This document shows, in pieces, positions 45,908 through 54,863 of a DNA stretch of 64,000 bases (positions are counted from its first letter, which is position 1; each line of letters starts with the position of its first letter). Source of the DNA: Endosaccharibacter trunci (GTDB taxonomy: Bacteria > Pseudomonadota > Alphaproteobacteria > Acetobacterales > Acetobacteraceae). The DNA is taken from positions 124,001-188,000 of the forward strand of contig JAMSKV010000003.1 of the NCBI GenBank assembly GCA_024515975.1, given 5' to 3'. The position numbers were made by a program, and so were the translations under genes. Below the pieces are notes generated by a model. It searched no databases. It was not told the origin of the DNA and saw only the letters and a list, made by a program, of their open reading frames with translations.

Positions 45908-46718
45908 TGGCGAGATTCGGGGACTGACGCGTGAACGTCCCAGGCGCTCCGGGAAGACTGCAAAGATCGCAATCGATCCCCAGCAGCGTTTCCGCGCCGC
46001 CGAGATAGAGCGTGCCGTCATCGGCCAGGAGGCGAGACATGGCCTGGAGTGTGCGCGCCTTGGTCGGCTGGTCGAAATAGATCAGCACGTTGCGGCAGAA
46101 GATGACATCGAACCGTCCCAGAGCCGCGAGATCGCCTAACAGATTCCAGCTTCGGAATTGCACCATGTCGCGCAAGGGCCGGTTGATTCGCCAGCCCTGA
46201 TCTTCCTTGGTGAAATATTTCACCAACAGACGGGCAGGAAGGCCGCGCTGCACCTCGAACTGCGAGTAGAGACCTTCCGTTGCCCTGGACAGCGCGTCGC
46301 GGGCGATGTCGGTGCCCACGATCTCCACCGATCGCCCGGTGAGTGCCGCGCCCATTTCGCAAACAAGGATCGCCATGGAATAGGCTTCCTGCCCGGTGGA
46401 GGCGGCAGCCGACCAGATCCGCAGTTTGGCGCCCTTTGGTCGCGTCGCGGTCAAACGCGGCAAAACCACGTCGCGAAGATGGTCGAATGGCTTCCCGTCC
46501 CTGAAAAACAAAGTTTCATTGGTGGTCATTGCCTCGACCACTTCCTGCTCCAGCGCGGAGTCGGTTCTGAGGCGATCGGCGAGAGCAGACAGGCTGGCCA
46601 ATCCGCGTCGCCTGACGATCGGTCCCAGCCGGGCCTCCACCAGATATTCCTTGTCCGGACCCAGGGCGAGGCCGGATCTGGCCTTCACGATCGCGGCGAT
46701 GGCCTCGAAGCCCGTCAT
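45846..46718 (-). CDS. cheR: Chemotaxis protein methyltransferase CheR
   Basis: Adds methyl groups from SAM to glutamates of chemoreceptors. The 290-residue product starts MTGFEAIAAIVKARSGL and has the N-terminal helix domain, TNETLFFRDGKPFDHL, the SAM motif RIWSAAASTGQEAYSMAI and the ending NVLIYFDQPTKARTLQ and DDGTLYLGGAETLLG. Its ATG overlaps the cheB stop. C-terminal extension (about 30 residues) runs over the pabC end. Confidence 0.9.
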   Translation of the reverse strand: MTGFEAIAAIVKARSGLALGPDKEYLVEARLGPIVRRRGLASLSALADRLRTDSALEQEVVEAMTTNETLFFRDGKPFDHLRDVVLPRLTATRPKGAKLRIWSAAASTGQEAYSMAILVCEMGAALTGRSVEIVGTDIARDALSRATEGLYSQFEVQRGLPARLLVKYFTKEDQGWRINRPLRDMVQFRSWNLLGDLAALGRFDVIFCRNVLIYFDQPTKARTLQAMSRLLADDGTLYLGGAETLLGIDCDLCSLPGAPGTFTRQSPNLAIKTGPAPAPFAARRATQVVP

Positions 46719-47779
46719 GCAGCACCTGCCAGTTCGCGGATTTTTGCCGCGATGCCATCCAACGGCAGCACGGCCTGGCACAAGCCATCGCGCGCAACCG
46801 CGCCTGGCATGCCCCACACGACGCTTGTCGCTTCGTCCTGCGCCAGAACCGCTCCGCCTGCGTCCACCACATCCCGGGCGCCGGCGGCGCCGTCCCGGCC
46901 CATGCCGGTCAGGATGACCGCTAGCACCTGGCCACGGCTAGCCACCACGGCGCTGCGCAACATCGGATCTACCGACGGGCGGCAGGAGTTTTCTGGTGGG
47001 CTATCCGTCAAACGCGCCCTGAACTGGTCGCCGACCGCCTCCACCAGCATGTGTCGATCGCCGGGCGCAACATGCAGGCGATTGGGCAACAGCATCATCC
47101 CGTCTTCTGCCTCGACGCAGGGGCGGTGGCCAAGACGATCGAGATGTTCGGCCAGGCTCTTGGTGAAGATCGGCGGCATGTGTTGAGTCAGCAGCAAAGG
47201 CTGTGTCAGGCATGCGGACAAGGCACCGAAGATGCTGAACAGCGCCTGCGGGCCGCCGGTGGAACTGCCGAACGCGATCAGTTTTGGTCTGCGCAACGAC
47301 ATAGGACGCACGGCGATCGCGGGAGTAGTCCGTGCTGCTATCGGCGACGATCCGGCGGCGGATCGAGGACGTCGCTGATAGGCAAGCACCTTTGCGCGTA
47401 TCTCGTGGGCGAACTGCTCTCTTGTGTCGGCACGAGGCTTGTGCAGGCAATCGGCGGCACCGGTCCGGATGGCCTTCAAAGCGATCGCGGCGCCCGAACT
47501 GGTCAGGGCGGACGCTACGATCACCTTGACCGACGGATCGATCTGCAAAAGCAGCGGAAGCGCGGTCAAGCCGTCCATGACCGGCATTTCCACATCGAGG
47601 ACGATCACATCCGCGCCGGTTTGCTTCAGCGTGTCCACGGCGACGGCGCCGTTGGCCACGCTGGCAACGATCTCGATACTCGGTTCCTCGCGAAGGATAC
47701 GGGAGATCAGGCTTCTGATCACGCTGGAATCGTCGCAGATCATCACCCGGATGCGCCCGGAGGCGGGTGGAACCGTCAC
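46715..47779 (-). CDS. cheB: Chemotaxis response regulator methylesterase CheB
   Basis: Removes methyl groups from and deamidates receptors for adaptation. GTG 47779 overlaps the cheY stop as GTGA and gives 354 residues. Receiver domain: CDDSSVIRSL, phospho-Asp62 (VLDVEMPVMDG). Esterase domain: catalytic Ser in FGSSTGGPQAL, His in TQHMPPIFTKSLA, Asp in LTGMGRDGAAG. All essential residues are present. Confidence 0.92.
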   Translation of the reverse strand: MTVPPASGRIRVMICDDSSVIRSLISRILREEPSIEIVASVANGAVAVDTLKQTGADVIVLDVEMPVMDGLTALPLLLQIDPSVKVIVASALTSSGAAIALKAIRTGAADCLHKPRADTREQFAHEIRAKVLAYQRRPRSAAGSSPIAARTTPAIAVRPMSLRRPKLIAFGSSTGGPQALFSIFGALSACLTQPLLLTQHMPPIFTKSLAEHLDRLGHRPCVEAEDGMMLLPNRLHVAPGDRHMLVEAVGDQFRARLTDSPPENSCRPSVDPMLRSAVVASRGQVLAVILTGMGRDGAAGARDVVDAGGAVLAQDEATSVVWGMPGAVARDGLCQAVLPLDGIAAKIRELAGAA

Positions 47780-48171
47780 GAATAACCGTCCGTGCTCGAA
47801 GACACCTGCGTCAGTTTGCCGAGCAGAATGTCCGCGTCGAACGGCTTCATGACGAATTCCTCCGCGCCGGCCTCGATTGCGGAGATGATGAAATCCGGCT
47901 CGTTTTCCGTCGTGCACAGGATCACGCTGGGCGCTGTGTCGCCGAATTCGCGTCGGATCGCCTTCAGGCAATCCAGACCATTCATGTTGGGCATGTTCCA
48001 GTCGAGCAGTACATAGTCCGGCCGCTCGTCGCGGCAGGCGGAGAGCGCCTCCAGCCCGTCTGCGGCTTCCCGGGTGCGCATGCCCGCATCCTCGACGATG
48101 GTCCGTGCGATCCTCCGAACGGTTCGGCTATCGTCCACGATCAAGCATAGCCTGCCGGCCAGATGATTCAT
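47776..48171 (-). CDS. cheY: Chemotaxis response regulator CheY
   Basis: Single receiver domain of 131 residues, with Asp13/Asp14 (IVDDSRTV), phospho-Asp57 (LLDWNMPNMNG), the conserved Thr (CTTENE) and Lys (KPFDAD). When phosphorylated by CheA it binds the flagellar switch. The start overlaps the cheW stop; the stop overlaps the cheB start. Confidence 0.92.
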   Translation of the reverse strand: MNHLAGRLCLIVDDSRTVRRIARTIVEDAGMRTREAADGLEALSACRDERPDYVLLDWNMPNMNGLDCLKAIRREFGDTAPSVILCTTENEPDFIISAIEAGAEEFVMKPFDADILLGKLTQVSSSTDGYS

Positions 48172-48653
48172 GGCTGGAACGACAACAGAGCCTGGAGATC
48201 CAGCACGATCATGAGCCGGTCGGCGAGCCGATGGACACCCTTGCTGTAGGTGCGCCAGGCGGCGCCGAAATTGACCGGGAGCTCCTCGATCTGGTCGGCC
48301 GGAAGGCTTAGCACTTCCAGAACCTGATCGATCAGAAGTGCATAGAGAGCACCGTTGGCTTCCGCGACCAGCGCCACGCGTTCAGCGGCGGCCGGCGCCT
48401 GATCGAGGCCGAGCCGGGACCGCGTGTCGATTGCCGTGACGATACGGCCGCGCAGGTTGATGTTTCCGGCAATTTCGGCGGGCGCCAGAGGTACACGGAC
48501 GATTTTGCTGTTGGTCACGACCTCGCGCACAGCCAGAACAGGAACGCCGCAGAGCATCCCTGCCAGCATGAGAGTGACGAAGCCGATCTCCTCGCCGCGG
48601 TCAAAAACGGGGCCTACGGCCTGCGAAGACTGTGTTTGGAGCGTTGCGGACAT
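48168..48653 (-). CDS. cheW: Chemotaxis coupling protein CheW
   Basis: Links receptors to CheA. ATG 48653 (or 48656) gives about 161 residues. CheW core: FVTLMLAGMLCGVPVLAVREVV, VPLAPAEIAGNINLRGRIVTAID and the terminal VLDLQALLSFQP. GGGAGTGAAATTTG precedes the start. The N-terminal tail of 20 residues is longer than average. Second gene of the operon, 14 bases after cheA. Confidence 0.9.
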   Translation of the reverse strand: MSATLQTQSSQAVGPVFDRGEEIGFVTLMLAGMLCGVPVLAVREVVTNSKIVRVPLAPAEIAGNINLRGRIVTAIDTRSRLGLDQAPAAAERVALVAEANGALYALLIDQVLEVLSLPADQIEELPVNFGAAWRTYSKGVHRLADRLMIVLDLQALLSFQP

Positions 48654-48667
48654 CAAATTTCACTCCC

Positions 48668-51250
48668 TTACGCGGCGATGCGGTGCGACAGGCATTGTTC
48701 GAGGCTGAGCAGCAGCGTGTCGCGCTCGAATTTGCGAATGGTGTCCGTGAATCCAGCCGACCGTGCCTCGTGAACCACATCGCTGCCGGTCAGGGCGACC
48801 ATCGGCAGATCGGCCCAAGGACCTCCGTCTCTGACCGCGCGCGCGAAACCGAGACCGCCGAGGCCGGGCATCTCGATATCGGACACGATGGCTTCGAAGC
48901 ACTGGCCGGTATCGCGAAGGGCCAGAGCTTCTTCGGCGGACTCGGTTACGGTGACGTCGTATCCTGCTGCTGCAAGGCTTGGAGCCACCAGCTGACGGAA
49001 GAAACTGCTGTCGTCGACCACGAGGAGACGAGGCTTGCGGTTGGTCGCAGTTGCCGTCCTGAACCAGGTCCCGCAAGCTTTGTTCAGCCAGAAGCCGACA
49101 TCGACCACGTCAGTGGCTTTTCCGGCAATCACCGAGACGCCCAGAATACCGGCGCTGGCTGTGCCGGGCTGCAGCGTGGAGTCCGTGCTGACCACGTCGA
49201 TGATCTCGTCGACGAGGATACCGACCGGCTGGCCGCCGTTCTCGAACACCAGCACAGGGTAGGACTTGTCCGGGTCAGCGTTGGTGGAAAGGCGTGAGAG
49301 ATCGGACAATTCATCGAGCGCGACGACGGGCATCAGATGGCTGCGATATTGCGCCACGGTTCGGCCACCTGCCTGTTCGATGCGGGAGGCTGTGAAGGTT
49401 TCCAGTCTTGAGATCAAGAACAGCGGCAGAGCCTTCGGCGCCCCGCTCCCGGCGCGTACCAGAAGCATGTCCGACTTTTCGGTCTGGACGTCGTCTTCCT
49501 GCGGGGTGGTCGCGGTGTCCTTGCGTGCGGCGTCCAGACCCGCATGACGCGCGATCCCGGTAGGGTCGAGGATCATGATCACCGCCCCGTCCTCGAGAAT
49601 GGTGTTGCCGCCGAACAAGGGAATGTTGCGGAGCACCGTGGCGACCGGCTTGACGACGATCTCCTCGGTGTCGAACACGCCGTCAACGATCAGACCGAGC
49701 CGGGTGGTTCCGATGCCGATCACGGCGACCATCTCGGTGCTGGCTTCGTCGCCGGTTTCCGGAAGCCGAAGCAGCGTCCGCAGACGGATCAGGGGCAACA
49801 GGTGTTCGCGTAGGCGCAGTACGGAAGCTCCGTCGATGGTCTCGATGCGGGTTGCCGACTCTGCGTTCGGCAGCACGACCTCGATGACGCTGCTTTGCGG
49901 AATGGCGAAACGCTCGCCCGCCGCGCCAACGATCAGCGCCGATACGATGGCAAGAGTGAGGGGAATCTTGATGACGAACCGGCTTCCTCGGCCGGCTGTG
50001 CTGTGCAGCTCGATCAGTCCGCCGATTTGCTCGATATTGGTCTTCACCACATCCATGCCGACGCCGCGCCCGGAGACGGAGGTGACGGCTGCCGCGGTCG
50101 AGAAACCCGGCTGGAAGATGAAGCCGTGAATTTCGGAATCGCTCATGCGGGCGATCTGTTCCTGGGTCGCGAGCCCGCGCGCCACGGCTTTCTCCGCAAC
50201 GCGTCGTACGTCGATACCGCGGCCATCGTCCTCGATCTCGATCACCACATGGCCGCCCTCGTGGCGGGCGCTCAGCGTGATGGTGCCGGTGGGGTTCTTG
50301 CCGGCACGCTGCCGCTCTTCCGGCCCCTCCAGACCGTGATCCGCACTGTTGCGGATCATATGTGTCAGCGGGTCCTTGATCAGCTCCAGGACCTGGCGAT
50401 CCAGCTCTGTGTCGGCGCCCAGCATCACCAGATCGACCCGCTTGTTCAGATCATGCGCGAGGTCGCGCACCTGTCGCGGCAGCATGTTCCAGACATTGCC
50501 GATCGGCTGCATACGGGTCTTCATGACCCCTTCCTGCAGCTCGGTGGTGAGGTGGGAGAGGCGTTGGACCGGCCCTGTCAGCTCGGCATTGCCGCTCTGG
50601 CGCAGTTGCTGAAGGAACTGATTGCGGGTGAGCACCAACTCGCTCACGAGCGTCATCAAAGTCTCGAGCACGTCGACCGACACGCGGATGGTCTGCCCCC
50701 GGGTCGGCGCCGCTTCGATCGGATGGTCCGCGGCTGCGGCCGGCACCGACGCAGCCGAGCTCTCGGACGGCGCGGGCTCCTCCCTGGGCAAGGCAGCGGA
50801 TGTGAGGGCGAGCGTCGGTTCCGGCTGCGGAATGGCGCCCTGCGGCATGCCTTCCGGCTGCCGTCCTTCCGCGAGCGCTTCCAGAACGGCGATGAGGGCG
50901 GAGTCGTCGCCGACGGGTTCCGCGCCTGTGGCACTGATGCCGTCGATGATCAAGCGTATGCGGTCCAGGGCGGACAGGATAATGCCGATACCGCTGACCG
51001 ATACCGACAGAGCACCGTTGCGGAATTTGTCCAGCACCGTTTCGCTGGCGTGCGCGACTTTTTCCAGTCTCGGCAGGCCGAGAAAGCCGCATGTGCCCTT
51101 GATCGTATGAACCAGCCGAAAGATCAGCGACAAGGTCGGCTGGTCGTTTGGCGTTCGTTCCAGGCGAACGACCGCCAAATCGAGTTCAGCCAGATTCTCG
51201 GAACATTCGGTGAGAAAGTCCGCCAGAAGATCGTCCAAGACAGGCTCCAT
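48668..51250 (-). CDS. cheA: Hybrid chemotaxis histidine kinase CheA with receiver domain
   Basis: Receptor-controlled kinase that phosphorylates CheY and CheB. The 860-residue protein (ATG 51250; ATG 51268 also possible) has the HPt domain with His48 (LVHTIKGTCGFLG), a Pro/Ala-rich linker, the dimerisation domain (DVLETLMTLVSELVLTRNQF), the HATPase (MIRNSADHGLEGPEERQ, DDGRGID, GRGVGMDVV), two CheW-like domains and a C-terminal receiver (VVDDSSFFRQL, SDIEMPGLGGLG). A second CheW domain and attached receiver are less common. Confidence 0.93.
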   Translation of the reverse strand: MEPVLDDLLADFLTECSENLAELDLAVVRLERTPNDQPTLSLIFRLVHTIKGTCGFLGLPRLEKVAHASETVLDKFRNGALSVSVSGIGIILSALDRIRLIIDGISATGAEPVGDDSALIAVLEALAEGRQPEGMPQGAIPQPEPTLALTSAALPREEPAPSESSAASVPAAAADHPIEAAPTRGQTIRVSVDVLETLMTLVSELVLTRNQFLQQLRQSGNAELTGPVQRLSHLTTELQEGVMKTRMQPIGNVWNMLPRQVRDLAHDLNKRVDLVMLGADTELDRQVLELIKDPLTHMIRNSADHGLEGPEERQRAGKNPTGTITLSARHEGGHVVIEIEDDGRGIDVRRVAEKAVARGLATQEQIARMSDSEIHGFIFQPGFSTAAAVTSVSGRGVGMDVVKTNIEQIGGLIELHSTAGRGSRFVIKIPLTLAIVSALIVGAAGERFAIPQSSVIEVVLPNAESATRIETIDGASVLRLREHLLPLIRLRTLLRLPETGDEASTEMVAVIGIGTTRLGLIVDGVFDTEEIVVKPVATVLRNIPLFGGNTILEDGAVIMILDPTGIARHAGLDAARKDTATTPQEDDVQTEKSDMLLVRAGSGAPKALPLFLISRLETFTASRIEQAGGRTVAQYRSHLMPVVALDELSDLSRLSTNADPDKSYPVLVFENGGQPVGILVDEIIDVVSTDSTLQPGTASAGILGVSVIAGKATDVVDVGFWLNKACGTWFRTATATNRKPRLLVVDDSSFFRQLVAPSLAAAGYDVTVTESAEEALALRDTGQCFEAIVSDIEMPGLGGLGFARAVRDGGPWADLPMVALTGSDVVHEARSAGFTDTIRKFERDTLLLSLEQCLSHRIAA

Positions 51251-51335
51251 CCATCGCACTGGAGCCATCTTGCGCGCGGACGAGAAAACAAATGGTAAAC
51301 GCGAACCAAATCTGATTGTGGTCGTTGCCGATCTG

Positions 51336-51518
51336 ATGCCGAAAACCACTTCCGCAGCCCTGCTCGAACCCGGCCAGTGGGTCGCTCACCCGGACTGCCC
51401 CGATTGGGGTGACGGCCAGGTTCAGTCTGTCGTCGGCTCGCGCGTTACGGTGAACTTCGAGAATCGCGGCAAGGTGCTGATCAATACGGATCACGTCGAT
51501 CTTGTCGTGATCGACTGA
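51336..51518 (+). CDS. DUF3553 protein
   Basis: A 60-residue protein starting at ATG 51336 (GTG 51318 possible). The core EPGQWVAHPDCPDWGDGQVQS and VTVNFENRGKVLINTDHVDLVVID match the DUF3553 domain, a short SH3-like barrel found alone or at the ends of UvrD/RecQ-type helicases. Divergent from cheA. Function unknown. Confidence 0.75.
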   Translation: MPKTTSAALLEPGQWVAHPDCPDWGDGQVQSVVGSRVTVNFENRGKVLINTDHVDLVVID

Positions 51519-51527
51519 TCAGGGTCC

Positions 51528-51559
51528 CCGCCTCCGGCGCCGATTAGGGTCGGAGGCGG
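51528..51559. terminator. Inverted repeat between convergent genes
   Basis: Perfect 9-base repeat ccgcctccg / cggaggcgg with a 14-base loop, placed between the DUF3553 stop and the convergent lipoprotein stop. Position suits a bidirectional terminator, although no clear T-run follows on either strand. Confidence 0.4.
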
Positions 51560-51568
51560 CCCGACATC

Positions 51569-51754
51569 TCAGTATCCGTGCGGGGTCATCATCGAGGCAG
51601 GCGGCTCGGCCAGAGGCGAATGCTGCTGCGGCGTGCTGGTGGCATTGCTCGCCGGAGTATCGGATCCGCCGGCGCACCCCGTCAAAGCCAGGGACGTGCC
51701 GATGAGGACGGCGCCGACGAGCGTGCGACGCGATGCGAGGGAGAGAAGCTGCAT
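51569..51754 (-). CDS. Small lipoprotein
   Basis: A 61-residue protein from ATG 51754 (AAGG 7-8 bases upstream). The signal ends in the lipobox SLALTGC with Cys27; the short mature part is Ser/Thr/Pro/Ala-rich (GGSDTPASNATSTPQQH) with no recognised fold. Expected in the inner or outer membrane. No family known to me. Confidence 0.6.
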   Translation of the reverse strand: MQLLSLASRRTLVGAVLIGTSLALTGCAGGSDTPASNATSTPQQHSPLAEPPASMMTPHGY

Positions 51755-51785
51755 GGGAAAGCCTTTGCCGAGAGGGGCTGTCCCA

Positions 51786-52664
51786 CTAGCACGGCTTCTC
51801 CGCGTCGGGCATCGCAGCCAATGCATCTTCCAATCGAATGGTCGCCTGGCCCGGCTTCAGGGGCTTCGGCTGGTCCGGGGACGGGGCCCATCCGGTCATG
51901 ATGGCGATCTCGAGGGCGACGGGAACGCGGCCTTTCTCGTCGGTCTCCAGCGAGGCCAGCGCCATGGGGATCATCTCGGCAGCCATAGGGCGGCGATCGC
52001 GAAGCCGGATGGCGTTCGTCTCGCCAGCCGCACGCAGATCGCGCAACAGCGCCATCGGGTCGGCGTAGCTCAGTCGTAGACTGTCCGAGTCGGCGACCGG
52101 CAACGCAAATCCGGCGCGTTGCAGGAGCGCGGCGCAGTCGCGCAGCTCTGGGAAAGGCGATACGCGCGGCGAGGCGCCTCCGCTCAGCGCCGACTCCGCC
52201 GTCAACAGCCCGGCCCTCAGCGCCGACAGCGTCGGCAGGATCGGCAGAGATGCCAGCAACAGGCCGTCCGGACGAAGCGCCCTGCGAAGCTGGATCAGCG
52301 CGCCGGGCAGGTCATTCACCCAGTGAAGGGACAGGCTTGCCACCACAAGATCGAAGCTTCCCTCGGCGAAGGGCAGCCATTCCTCGTCCGCGGCGAGTAC
52401 GAGATCGCCCCCGGATCGATGCGCCATCGCGGGCGACAGATCGCAGGCGACCGTCTCGATCCCGCGCGTGCGGAGGGCAGGGGACACCACACCGCGGCCG
52501 CCGATATCGAGTGCCCGGGTGAAGCTGCGCTTTACGTCGTCGAGGCGGTCCAGCAGAAGATCGGCGCCGGCGGAGAGGATGTCGGCCACCGCATCCACGC
52601 GGGACGCCGCGCGGTCGCGATGCAGGCGGACGCTGCGGCGGTCGAAAATCTGGCTGTCGTCCAT
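51786..52664 (-). CDS. SAM methyltransferase, NDUFAF5/BioC-like
   Basis: A 292-residue methyltransferase typical of alphaproteobacteria. The N-terminal FDRRSVRLHRDRAA is a hallmark of the NDUFAF5-like family; ALDIGGRGVVSPAL is motif I (a G-x-G variant) and VVASLSLHWVNDLPGALIQL and RRALRPDGLLLASL follow. NDUFAF5 hydroxylates an arginine in complex I; BioC methylates malonyl-ACP for biotin. Which applies is unclear. Divergent from comF. Confidence 0.75.
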   Translation of the reverse strand: MDDSQIFDRRSVRLHRDRAASRVDAVADILSAGADLLLDRLDDVKRSFTRALDIGGRGVVSPALRTRGIETVACDLSPAMAHRSGGDLVLAADEEWLPFAEGSFDLVVASLSLHWVNDLPGALIQLRRALRPDGLLLASLPILPTLSALRAGLLTAESALSGGASPRVSPFPELRDCAALLQRAGFALPVADSDSLRLSYADPMALLRDLRAAGETNAIRLRDRRPMAAEMIPMALASLETDEKGRVPVALEIAIMTGWAPSPDQPKPLKPGQATIRLEDALAAMPDAEKPC

Positions 52665-52793
52665 GCGGCTCTTACTCCTGGCGTCACCGTCTCGCGCCGC
52701 TTCATGTGCTCATGACGCGCCCATTCACCAAGAGTCCAGTCTTGCCGGCCGTAGCGGGACGACCAACACTGTCGTGCGGGGAGCGGAACGACG

Positions 52794-53567
52794 ATGCAGG
52801 CGTCCGGTTTGGCGAGAACAATCCTGGAAAGCGGGCTCGGCATCAGCCGCGGCGCGCTGAACCTTGTTTTGCCCGGTCATTGCCCCTCCTGCGACGAGAT
52901 CGCCGCGGAGCCGGGGCAGCTCTGTGCCGGCTGCTTCCGCAAGGCCGGCTTCATTACCGAACCCTGTTGCGACCGGTGCGGTACCGGCTTCGTCAGCGCG
53001 GATTTCGCCGGCCCGTCACTGGTCTGCGTGAGTTGCGCGGCTGATCCGCCGCTCTGGAGTCGGGCCCGCGCGGCCTTCACCTACGATGAATTCTCCCGCC
53101 GCCTGATCTTGCCGCTCAAATACGCCGATCGAACCGAGAATGCCCGCGTGCTCGGCCGCCATATGACGCGGGCGGGGAAAAATCTGCTCGCCGAAGCCGA
53201 CCTGTTGGTGCCGGTCCCGCTGCACAAACGCCGCTTGTTTACCCGGCGCTACAACCAGGCTGCTCTTCTGGGCCGCCAGATCGGCCGGCTGGCGCAGGTT
53301 TCGGTGTCGGTCGATGCGTTGATACGCACCCGCGCCACCGCGACGCTCGTGGGTCATTCTCGAGCCGAACGCGCCGCAACCGTGGCGGGTGCGATCGCCG
53401 TGCGGCCGTCGCGGCGATCTGCCGTCGCCGGCCGCCGCATCGTCCTGGTGGACGACGTGCTCACGACCGGCGCGACTGCGGGCGCCTGTGCGCAGGCTTT
53501 GCTGGAAGCTGGCGCGGCCAGCGTCGATGTGCTGGCCGCCGCCCGCACGACGCGCGAGGAGGGCTGA
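52794..53567 (+). CDS. comF: ComF family phosphoribosyltransferase-like protein
   Basis: A 257-residue protein with an N-terminal zinc-binding part (Cys30/33, Cys44/47, Cys58/59/62, Cys78/81) and a C-terminal phosphoribosyltransferase fold whose PRPP loop is RIVLVDDVLTTGATAGAC. In competent bacteria ComF helps DNA uptake; elsewhere its role is unclear. ATG 52794 fits. Followed at 68 bases by grxC. Confidence 0.85.
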   Translation: MQASGLARTILESGLGISRGALNLVLPGHCPSCDEIAAEPGQLCAGCFRKAGFITEPCCDRCGTGFVSADFAGPSLVCVSCAADPPLWSRARAAFTYDEFSRRLILPLKYADRTENARVLGRHMTRAGKNLLAEADLLVPVPLHKRRLFTRRYNQAALLGRQIGRLAQVSVSVDALIRTRATATLVGHSRAERAATVAGAIAVRPSRRSAVAGRRIVLVDDVLTTGATAGACAQALLEAGAASVDVLAAARTTREEG

Positions 53568-53634
53568 TATGGTGGCCCTTGTCAGGCGCGAGGCGGGACG
53601 CAATTTCTGTGGCTGTGATACTTGGAACGGTGTG

Positions 53635-53889
53635 ATGGCGGTCGTCGAAATCTATACGCAGTGGGGATGCCCTTACTGCACGCGCGCCCTGGCGCTCCTG
53701 CAATCGAAGGGCGTGGCCTTCACCGAGATCGACGCACCCGGCGGTTCGCCCGAGCGCGCCCAGTCCCGCGAACGCTCCGGCCGCACCAGCGTGCCGCAGA
53801 TCTTCATCGACGGGCAGCATATCGGCGGATGTGACGACCTGATGGCGCTCGACCGCAAAGGCGGGCTCGACCCGCTTCTGGCGGCCTGA
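53635..53889 (+). CDS. grxC: Glutaredoxin 3
   Basis: Small 84-residue dithiol glutaredoxin. The redox motif CPYC is at residues 12-15, with TSVPQIFIDGQHIGGCDDL carrying the cis-Pro and glutathione-binding GG. ATG 53635 gives MAVVEIYTQWGCPYC; the frame is open from comF upstream but the shorter start is normal. Uses glutathione made by GshB at 6013. Confidence 0.93.
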   Translation: MAVVEIYTQWGCPYCTRALALLQSKGVAFTEIDAPGGSPERAQSRERSGRTSVPQIFIDGQHIGGCDDLMALDRKGGLDPLLAA

Positions 53890-53905
53890 TCCAGGGGGCG
53901 CGCGC

Positions 53906-54361
53906 GTGATCCTCTACCAGCTCCGCTGCGGTGCCGGGCACGAATTCGAAGGCTGGTTCCGCAGCAGCGACGCGTTCGACGAGCAGGCTGCCGGCGGCCT
54001 TTTGACCTGCCCCTTTTGCGGCACTATCGGCGTGGAACGGGCCGTGATGGCACCTGCTATCCGCAGCAGCCGGAACGCCGCCGCTAAATCCACGGCGCAG
54101 GCCGCCCCTTCCGCTTCGGTCGCCGGCACGCCGGCCCTGCCTGACGCGCTCCGCGCCGTGTTGCAGCGCATCCGGGCCGAGGTGGAGCGGAACTGCGAGA
54201 ATCTGGGCGACCGGTTTGCCGAGGAGGCGATCCGCATGCATCGCGGCGACGTCGAGGAGCGCGGCATCTACGGCAGCACGACGGAAAGCGACCGCGAGGC
54301 GCTGGAAGAGGCGGGCGTGGAGGTGGTCGCGATCCCGTGGCTGCGGTCGGCGGACGGCTAG
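53906..54361 (+). CDS. DUF1178 protein
   Basis: A 151-residue protein from GTG 53906. Zinc-ribbon-like start MILYQLRCGAGHEFEGWFRSS with a Cys pair (LLTCPFCG) near 34-37, a variable Ala/Pro linker, and the C-terminal RFAEEAIRMHRGDVEERGIYG, typical of DUF1178. Function unknown. 16 bases after grxC; may share its transcript. Confidence 0.85.
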   Translation: MILYQLRCGAGHEFEGWFRSSDAFDEQAAGGLLTCPFCGTIGVERAVMAPAIRSSRNAAAKSTAQAAPSASVAGTPALPDALRAVLQRIRAEVERNCENLGDRFAEEAIRMHRGDVEERGIYGSTTESDREALEEAGVEVVAIPWLRSADG

Positions 54362-54370
54362 GGGCCGAGA

Positions 54371-54844
54371 ATGCGCGGATCGATGCGCGGCCCCTGGCTG
54401 CGTCGCCTCATCTTGGCCGTGGCTGCGAGCACGGGGCTCGGTGCGTCCCTTCCCGCCATCGCAGCGCCCGACTCCGCCGCATCGGTGCTCGGCCGCTGGC
54501 TGACCCGCGATGCCGACGGCGTGTTCGATATCAGGCATTGCGGCGACGCGCTCTGCGGCCAGCTCGTCGGCATGCGCTATTCCGGCGCCATGCCGACCGA
54601 CTCGGAGCATCGTCCGCAATGCGGCTTGACCCTGCTCGAAGGTTTCGTGCCGGCGGACGAGCCTGGGCGCTGGCACGGCACCATACGCGATCCCGACGAC
54701 GGTAATCGCTACCAGGCCACGATCTGGTCGCCTGAGCCGGGCATTCTGAAGCTGCGCGGCTATCTACTGCTTCCGCTTCTGGGCGAGACGCAGCAATGGA
54801 CCCGCTATTCCGGCCCGATCGGCGCTGCCTGCAAGCTGCCCTGA
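54371..54844 (+). CDS. Secreted DUF2147 protein
   Basis: A 157-residue periplasmic protein. Arg-rich start then LILAVAASTGLGASLPAIAA as signal peptide (cut near residue 32). The mature part has VLGRWLTRDADGVFDIRHCGDALCGQLVGM, DPDDGNRYQATIW and LKLRGYLLLPLLGETQQWTR, matching DUF2147. Cys pair could form a disulfide. Function unknown. Convergent with ubiG. Confidence 0.82.
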   Translation: MRGSMRGPWLRRLILAVAASTGLGASLPAIAAPDSAASVLGRWLTRDADGVFDIRHCGDALCGQLVGMRYSGAMPTDSEHRPQCGLTLLEGFVPADEPGRWHGTIRDPDDGNRYQATIWSPEPGILKLRGYLLLPLLGETQQWTRYSGPIGAACKLP

Positions 54845-54863
54845 GAAGCGGTTCTCGGCCGGT

